NCBI GenBank assembly: GCA_031263875.1
Contig: JAISEX010000111.1
Location: 1-6,145 of the forward strand
DNA: 6,145 nt
Source of the DNA: Eubacteriales Family XIII. Incertae Sedis bacterium
GTDB lineage: Bacteria; Bacillota; Clostridia; Peptostreptococcales; Anaerovoracaceae
Reading direction: 5' to 3'
Part shown: piece by piece, positions 1 to 6,145 of the stretch
Layout of the letters: every line of letters starts with the position of its first letter
Numbering within the stretch: position 1 is the stretch's first letter
Made by a program: the position numbers and the translations under genes
Notes under the pieces: model-generated
Databases searched by the model: none
The model's input: only the letters and a program-made list of their open reading frames with translations
Told to the model about the DNA's origin: nothing

Positions 1-55
1 CAGCGGGTTGGGTGGGGCGATATCGGGTCTTATTAAACGGATAATTATAGCAACA

Positions 56-79
56 CGCATGAAGCGAGAGTTTCGCGAC
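56..79 (-). repeat. inverted copy of the post-araD repeat
   Basis: The segment begins CGCAT and ends TTTCGCGAC. The reverse complement of 2375-2398 also begins CGCAT and ends TTTCGCGAC, with the same 10-base spacing between the two blocks. This gives 17 of 24 identical bases without gaps, and more if a one-base shift is allowed in the middle. An AATTAT also lies upstream of CGCAT in both copies at nearly the same distance. The copy is inverted relative to the three units after araD, so the araAD pair is bracketed by related sequence. Confidence 0.4.
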
Positions 80-110
80 AAGCCTGTTGCAAAAGATAAA
101 GAGGTAACAG

Positions 111-119
111 AGGAAGGAG
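111..119 (+). promoter_or_regulatory. ribosome binding site of araA
   Basis: AGGAAGGAG is a purine-rich SD sequence. Its AAGGAG core ends 10 bases before the ATG at 130, slightly long spacing but functional. It supports 130 as the start; the protein then begins directly with the family's first beta-strand (KFWFIAGSQ). Confidence 0.75.
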
Positions 120-129
120 CATTAAGAGA

Positions 130-1560
130 ATGAAATTTTGGTTTATCGCCGGTTCGCAGTTTCTCTACGGAGATGAAACCGTGGCGCAGGTGGAAAAGGG
201 CGCGGCCGAGATCGCGGCCGGGCTGAAACTTCCGTGGCCGGTGGAATACAAGGGCGCTGTCACCACGACCGCGGAGATCGAGCGGATCATAAAAGAGGCG
301 AATTACGACGACGAGTGCGCCGGGATCATCACCTTTTGCCACACCTTTTCACCCTCGAAAATGTGGATCAACGGCCTCACGCTGCTGCAAAAACCGTGGC
401 TGCATTTCCACACGCAGCTCAACGAAGCCATACCCGACCAAGAGATCGATATGGATTATATGAACCTCCACCAGTCGGCGCACGGCGACCGCGAGCACGG
501 CTTTATCGGCGCGCGTCTCCGGCTTCCCCGCAAGGTCATCGCCGGGTATTGGAAGGACTCCGCGACGTTACAGCGCATCGCCGACTGGCAGCGGGCGGCC
601 ATCGGAGCGGTCTTCGGCCGGAAGCTGAAAATCGTGCGGTTCGGCGATAATATGCGCGAAGTCGCGGTAACCGAGGGCGACAAAGTCGAGACGCAGATCA
701 AGTTCGGCTGGCAGGTCAACACGTGGGGCGTCGGCGATCTAGCCGGTGAAATGGAGCGGGTCACCGATGCCGAAATACAGGCGTTGATGGCTGAATACCA
801 CACGCTCTACGATTATGACGACAAAGATGTTAAAGCGATAGAATACCAGGCGCGCGAAGAAATCGCCATCGAGAAAATCCTGGTTCGCGAGGGCGCGTCG
901 GCTTTTACGAACACCTTTGAGGATCTGAGCGGCCTGCGGCAACTGCCCGGTTTGGCGACGCAGCATCTGCTCGCGAAAGGTTACGGTTACGGCGCCGAGG
1001 GCGACTGGAAAACCGCCGGCATGACCGCGACCGTCAAAGCGATGTATCCCGGCGGCGCGACCACGTTTATGGAAGATTACACCTACGACTATGCGAGCGG
1101 CCTGATCCTGGGTGCGCATATGCTCGAAGTCTGTCCGACCGTCGCCGCGGGAAAGCCCCGCATCGAGGTCCATCCGCTGGGCATCGGCGGGAAGGAGGCT
1201 CCGGCGCGTCTTGTCTTCGAGGGCAGGGCGGGGGCGGCTGTCGCCGCGTCCCTGATCGATATGGGCGGCAGAATGCGGCTTATCGCGGCCGACGTCGAGT
1301 GCGTAAAACCGACGCTGGCGATGCCAAATCTGCCGGTTGCCCGCGTGATGTGGAAGCCGCTGCCCGACTTGGAAACGGGCGCCGAATGCTGGATACGGGC
1401 CGGCGGAGCCCACCACACGGTGCTGTCCTTTGAAACGAACGCTGGCGTTCTGCGCGATTTTGCCCGCATTACCGGCGTGGAATTTGTCAGCATTAACGGA
1501 GATACCCGTCCCGACACGCTGGAAAAAGAACTGATGATGGGTGATATTATATGGAAATAA
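130..1560 (+). CDS. araA: L-arabinose isomerase
   Basis: Cytoplasmic metal-dependent (usually Mn2+) isomerase converting L-arabinose to L-ribulose, the first step of arabinose catabolism. At 476 residues it has normal family length. Visible family signatures are the N-terminal FWFIAGSQFLYG (3-14), HTFSPSKMWINGL (71-83), LHFHTQLNEAIP (91-102), HQSAHGDREHGFIGARLR (114-131), GDWKTAGM (291-298), TTFMEDYTY (311-319), HMLEVCP (330-336), EVHPLGIGGKE (346-356) and GGAHHT (425-430). The last four motifs carry the acidic and histidine residues of the metal/active site (E315, E333, H348, H428/H429), all retained. Compared with E. coli AraA as I remember it, the loop after FMEDYTY is about two residues shorter. 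The 3' end overlaps araD by 10 bases, so the two are translationally coupled. No araB kinase is visible; it may lie upstream or elsewhere. Identity is very secure. Confidence 0.97.
   Translation: MKFWFIAGSQFLYGDETVAQVEKGAAEIAAGLKLPWPVEYKGAVTTTAEIERIIKEANYDDECAGIITFCHTFSPSKMWINGLTLLQKPWLHFHTQLNEAIPDQEIDMDYMNLHQSAHGDREHGFIGARLRLPRKVIAGYWKDSATLQRIADWQRAAIGAVFGRKLKIVRFGDNMREVAVTEGDKVETQIKFGWQVNTWGVGDLAGEMERVTDAEIQALMAEYHTLYDYDDKDVKAIEYQAREEIAIEKILVREGASAFTNTFEDLSGLRQLPGLATQHLLAKGYGYGAEGDWKTAGMTATVKAMYPGGATTFMEDYTYDYASGLILGAHMLEVCPTVAAGKPRIEVHPLGIGGKEAPARLVFEGRAGAAVAASLIDMGGRMRLIAADVECVKPTLAMPNLPVARVMWKPLPDLETGAECWIRAGGAHHTVLSFETNAGVLRDFARITGVEFVSINGDTRPDTLEKELMMGDIIWK
1539..1544 (+). promoter_or_regulatory. 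ribosome binding site of araD inside araA
   Basis: GGGTGA lies within the last codons of araA, six bases before the ATG at 1551, and matches the GGTGA part of the anti-SD complement. It supports translation of araD from 1551 in a frame overlapping the end of araA. Confidence 0.6.
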
Positions 1561-2237
1561 CGGAGCTGAAAAAGCGCGTCCTCGAGGCGAATAAACTGCT
1601 GCCGAAGTACGGGCTCGTCACCTTGACGTGGGGCAATGTCAGCGAATACGACCCGGAATCGGGGCTGATCGCGATAAAACCAAGCGGCGTCGAATACGGG
1701 AGCATGACCGCCGCGGATATCGTCGTTCTGGATCGCGAGGGGCGCGTGATAGATGGCGAAGCGAAGCCCTCCAGCGACTGCCCGACGCATCTCGAATTGT
1801 ACCGTAATTTCAGTGGGATCGGCGGCATCGTCCATACGCACAGCCGCTTTGCCACCGCGTTCGCCCAGGCGCGGCGCGGCATTTTGCCGCTCGGAACGAC
1901 CCACGGCGATTATTTTTACGGCGAGATCCCCTGCACCCGCGATATGACGCCGGAGGAAATCAGCGGTGAATACGAACGGGAAACCGGCCGGGTCATCGTG
2001 GAATGCTGCGAGAATTACGCGGATATCCCGGCCTGCCTCGTCGCTCGTCACGGGCCCTTCGTCTGGGGCAGGGACGCGTCAGCCGCCGTCCATAACGCGG
2101 TCGTGCTCGAGGAACTGGCGGCAATGGCGTGGCACACCCTCGCGCTCGCGCCGGATACGGGCGCCATGGGGCGGGACCTGCTCGATAATCATTATCTGCG
2201 CAAGCACGGAGCGGACGCGTATTACGGGCAGAAATAA
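1551..2237 (+). CDS. araD: L-ribulose-5-phosphate 4-epimerase
   Basis: Zinc-dependent class II aldolase/epimerase-family enzyme converting L-ribulose-5-phosphate to D-xylulose-5-phosphate, which feeds the pentose phosphate or phosphoketolase route. It has 228 residues, against 231 in E. coli AraD. Family motifs in order: LVTLTWGNVSEYD (22-34), IKPSGVEY (42-49), KPSSDCPTHLELY (72-84), IVHTHSRFAT (93-102), THGDYFYGEIPCTR (117-130), RHGPFVWG (166-173) and a C-terminal HYLRKHGADAYYGQ (214-227). Zinc ligands H95, H97 and H167 are present, as are catalytic D120 and Y225, matching E. coli His95, His97, His171, Asp120 and Tyr229. The C-terminal HYLRKHGA...YYGQ ending separates AraD from fuculose aldolase relatives. 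The start overlaps araA by 10 bases, so expression is coupled. The other epimerases of this family (UlaF/SgbE, ascorbate and gulonate pathways) are close homologues, but pairing with araA settles the role. Confidence 0.96.
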   Translation: MEITELKKRVLEANKLLPKYGLVTLTWGNVSEYDPESGLIAIKPSGVEYGSMTAADIVVLDREGRVIDGEAKPSSDCPTHLELYRNFSGIGGIVHTHSRFATAFAQARRGILPLGTTHGDYFYGEIPCTRDMTPEEISGEYERETGRVIVECCENYADIPACLVARHGPFVWGRDASAAVHNAVVLEELAAMAWHTLALAPDTGAMGRDLLDNHYLRKHGADAYYGQK

Positions 2238-5200
2238 GAAGATCGAAGTGTGGAATAAGTTTCGTGCTTCGGCTTACACGTTTGTATGCGAAATGGGAAA
2301 GACGGCGCGTAAGCCTCATTAGACGTGTTACGAAACGCGTGACTTATGCGCGCATGGAATTCGGTAATAGACGGGTCGCGAAACACGTTGCTTATGCGCT
2401 AGTGGAATAATTCCCATTAACCGAAACCCGATCACACCGTCATCTCAATCTTGATGCGGTAAGTATTACAGCGGATCGAAGGCGCCGATTACCTTCTGTT
2501 ACACATCCCACCGCAGGAAAGCCCACCTGATCAATCGCTGCCCGCCGCATTCCGTCGTTTTCTGGGCGTCGATGTATGAAAGTTCCGGATGACGCCCCCT
2601 GTCGAACAGAATATTTGCCGCATAGATAAAATCGGGCAGATAGGGGATGCCGTACACGGTATCGCCGACCTGGTGTTCCGCCCGCGGGCCGAAACGCGTC
2701 GGGATGGTGATGGCGGCGCGTCTTTTCGCCACCGACTCGAGTTTTTCGAGCGCATCGCCCAAATCGTGTACGATTATCGAACGTGAAGCGATGGCGATAT
2801 CGACGGATTTTGGAGCTATCCCCGCCGATTGCCAGTCGTCTTCCCATCTGACAGCAATGACCGATATCCGGTGAGAAAGGCCGCTTTCCTCGGCGCGCTT
2901 TTTCAGCGCGGCGCGCATCCCCGGCGAAAAATCGCCGCACACGACCCGGTGCCCCCGTTCCGCAAGCGGAAGAGCCAATGCGCCGGTTCCGCTCCCCATA
3001 TCAAAAACGGAGTCGCCGGGAGCGAGGTCAAGCCCGGCAAGGAACGCGCGGGCGTAATCGCTCGTATTTTGCCTCATTTCTGCCGGGGCGGCGAATGAAT
3101 CGCCACCCCGCGAAATAAATTTCTCATGAAAAATGTTTCTGTCAACAGCAACATTTTCGATTTCTGTTTTTTCCCGCTCGTGAGGCAAAACGATTGAATT
3201 GCCTCCGGCGGCGTGTGAAAAGTTTTTCACACTTCTCGCGGCGTAATCAGCGGACCGCGCATCCCAGATCGCGCTGTCGTCGGGTTTGTTCCGCGCATTC
3301 GATCTGACGATCCATTCTTTGCGCCAGTCGACGGACCGGTCGTTTATCTGCATTTCACTTATCGCCTTCCCGCCGGAACACCGGATTTACCGCGTATCAC
3401 CGCATCAGTTCGACTTCTATCACGTCGCCTGCTTCCGTCGGCTCCGGAATGAGCTTTGTAATATACAGACCCTCGGCGCGCATCGAATCGGCCGGACTGC
3501 CGCCAAAATGCGAAAGCGGGCGCGCCGTATATCCGTCCGCGGTCTTCTCGAGGCTGAGCCTGATGTACAGCTCGAAATTGGGCGGGCTCCCGATGCTCTC
3601 AGCAAGCCGCGCGCTCACCGTATGCCGTTTTCGCGGAGACAGCTCAAAGAACGAATCTATAATGGCGCGAACGCACCAGTCGAGCCCGCAGAAACAAGCA
3701 ATGGGCGGCCCCGCAAGGTTTACCACCGGTTTACCGTCCATCAGCGCCAGCGCGAGCGGTCTGCCCGGCGCCGACGCGATACCGTGACAGATCAGTTCGC
3801 CCCGTTCGGCAAGAAGTGCGTGAGTATAATCTTCCGCGCCCTTGCTCGTGCCGCCGGAAAAGAGTATCACATCCGCTTCCGCGGCGGCCTGTGCGAGCGC
3901 GTCCCGGAGCGCGCCGGGGTCGTCCCGCACGATGGGATAGATAAGAGGTTCCGCGCCCATTTCGGCCAACAGATGCTCCGCCAATACCGTATTGGAACAC
4001 ACCGTCTGGCCCCGGGCCGGAATTTGCCCCAGCGGAGTCAATTCGCTTCCCGTCGGGATAAAGACCGCTTTGGGCCGGCGGTAGACCTCGATCTCACTGA
4101 CCGCGCCCATAGCGATAGCCGTCAAATCCGCGGCTAAAAGCCGTGTCCCTTTCGGCGCAAGACGCAGACCGCGCGTGATCTTCTCCCCCGTGCCGAGTAC
4201 GTTCGTCCCGCTCGTGACCGGTTCCGTATCCGGCAGGAAACGCAGGCCGCCTCCCGCCAAGAATTCCACCTCCTCCACCGCGATAACGGCGTCAAACGCG
4301 TCGTCAAAATCGTCGCCGGTATCGGCCCGCACGTAGTCGCGGCCAAGCGCCCACGCGGACGCATCCGGTATTCCCGCCTTGAAAGCCTCCGATTTAACGG
4401 CCACGCCGTCCATCTTTGACGCCCGCACGACGGGATCGTCTATAAGCGAAACCGCGTCCGCGGCGAGCACCCGCCCAATCGCGTCTTTCGTGCTGACGAA
4501 CTCGGTGCGAACCGGCGCCTGCCATACGGCAAACAGCTTCGCCAGCACCTCTCCCCGCGTGGGGGAATTCTCCAGTATCCTCTTTTTCATGTAAACCGCC
4601 TTACCGAACGCTCTTGGTTACGCTATGCAGCAGCCGCGCAAGAGCTTCTTATACTTCATAATCTTTTTATAATATAGTATAACTCGCACAAAGAAAATTC
4701 GCGCGCCAACAAGCGCCTTTCGTTACCGGCAAAACGACCGGTTATCCGCAATAAATTTTCTTATCATATCCACATATACATCCGGGTGGCGCAGGCTGAG
4801 CTCGCCGTGCGCCATATTTTCCGCGATGCAAAGCCGGCTCTGCGGGATGGCCGTCCGCAGCTTTCGCGCCGATTCGAGCATAAACTTCCGCTCCTTGCCG
4901 CCGGCGAGGATAAGCGTCCGCGCGGCTGTCGTTGATATATCGGGGTTTAAGCCGTAGGAACCGTTGCTGAGCGCGATGTTGATAAGCGACTCTTTCGACA
5001 TCTGTACGCTGTCCCGGTAATACTCGTCGAACATTTCAGCCGGGAGATTCAGGGCGTTCGCCTGCATCTTCGCGAACCGGCGGGATTTTATGACGCCATA
5101 GAAAACCGAATATGCCGGCGCGGCCAGAACCGGCACGGCCTTGACGGGGATCACCGACGCGCTTTCGATAATCGCGTATTCGGCGAGGCGCGGCCGCTGC

Positions 5201-6145
5201 GAAAGCGCTTCGATAACGATCTGCGCCCCGATCGAAAGGCCGGAAATGGCGAACGCTTTCCCGTCAAGATGCCGGTCGATAGAGGCGATTAGTTTGCGCA
5301 CGGAATCCTGAATGCTGACGAACGTCGTGGCGGCGTCTTCGCCATGCCCGTCAATAACCGGCGCGATAACATGGTAATCCGCCGCGAGCAGGTCGATAAT
5401 TCCCCGCAGCGACCACCACGACAGACCGCCGCCGTGCAGCGCGATAAACGCGGGCGCGTTTTTGTCACCGAATTCCTTAAAGAGCATGGGCCGCCTCCTT
5501 TTCCGGTAAGATACATCCGTGTTCTTTCATTTTATCATGGATAGCAGCGGTGAATTTACAGAACATGAAAATCATAAGAGCCATCGACATAACGCAATTG
5601 AATTATAATATGCACGATTGTGTATAAATAAGATACGTTTTCGCTTGTTGTGTTGTTTATCCCCTTTAGAGTTTAGTAATTGTCGGTTGTAAGGCGGAGC
5701 CGCGGTCAATATAGTAAGCTTATGAATTATTTATGCAGGTACGAATAGAGGTGATTTTTTTATGTTCAATAAACTTGGAAAGAAAAAATTTTTTGTTCCG
5801 ATAGTTCCCGCGATCTTGATTTTTTGCTTGATTTCGCTCATCGCTTACCCGATGATGAAAATGACGCCTAAAGATTTACCGTTCGCTATTGTGTCGCTTG
5901 ACGAAGGACAGACGACATCGCAAGGCGACATCAATCTCGGCAATCAAATTGTGTCCGGCGTTACGACGGCAGTTACCGAAGAATCACCCATCATATGGGA
6001 CAAGGTTGATTCGGAGCAGGCGGTACATGAAGCACTTGATAATAACGAATACTACGGCGCGCTCGTTATCCCCTCCGATTACACGAAACAACAAATTGCC
6101 GCTCAGTCCGCTGATGCTGATCTTATCGACGGTCTGCCTGTGATA

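Larger units (their letters stand above)
1..129. other. leader of araA, possibly the tail of an upstream gene
   Basis: No complete gene fits here. Two plus-strand frames close early (TAA at 34-36 and at 42-44). The third stays open from base 2 to a TGA at 131-133, overlapping the araA start as ATGA. That open frame would give a 43-residue tail with a mildly hydrophobic start (SGLGGAISGLIKRIIIATR) and a Lys/Arg/Glu-rich end. I do not recognise it, and an open stretch of this length is not rare by chance. The DNA is AT-rich around 30-60, which would suit a promoter or spacer, but I see no convincing -35/-10 pair. An inverted copy of the repeat found after araD lies at 56-79. Confidence 0.35.

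Overview
The window looks like bacterial chromosome with moderately high GC. Purine-rich Shine-Dalgarno (SD) sequences stand before several genes. The araA/araD proteins are of the kind shared by Firmicutes and enteric bacteria, and the truncated last gene is of the YhgE/Pip type. Together these suggest an anaerobic Firmicute (Clostridia-like), but this is inference and no ribosomal or other marker gene is present to settle it.

Layout. Positions 1-129 are a short leader or the tail of an unseen upstream gene. Two plus-strand genes follow: araA (L-arabinose isomerase, 130-1560) and araD (L-ribulose-5-phosphate 4-epimerase, 1551-2237). They overlap by 10 bases and are surely co-translated. They carry out the first and third steps of L-arabinose catabolism (L-arabinose to L-ribulose; L-ribulose-5-P to D-xylulose-5-P). 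The kinase for the middle step (araB) is not in the window. A 261-base convergent gap (2238-2498) holds degenerate direct repeats of about 40 bases, and a related segment lies inverted just before araA.

Three minus-strand genes follow, listed here from right to left as transcribed: an alpha/beta hydrolase of unknown substrate (5487-4723), a MoeA-like molybdopterin molybdotransferase (4590-3397), and a class I SAM-dependent methyltransferase (3353-2499). The last two are 43 bases apart and probably form an operon, so the methyltransferase may work with molybdenum-cofactor metabolism. Its N-terminal region contains about 50 extra residues whose DNA (3084-3232) is a cluster of five separate inverted repeats. 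This is the most unusual structure in the window and looks like an in-frame insertion of a palindromic element.

From about 5500 the sequence becomes AT-richer. A divergent intergenic region with a plausible sigma-70 promoter precedes a plus-strand gene (5762 to the window edge) encoding the N-terminus of a YhgE/Pip-type (ABC-2-related) membrane protein. No tRNA, rRNA, CRISPR array, transposase or complete mobile element was seen.
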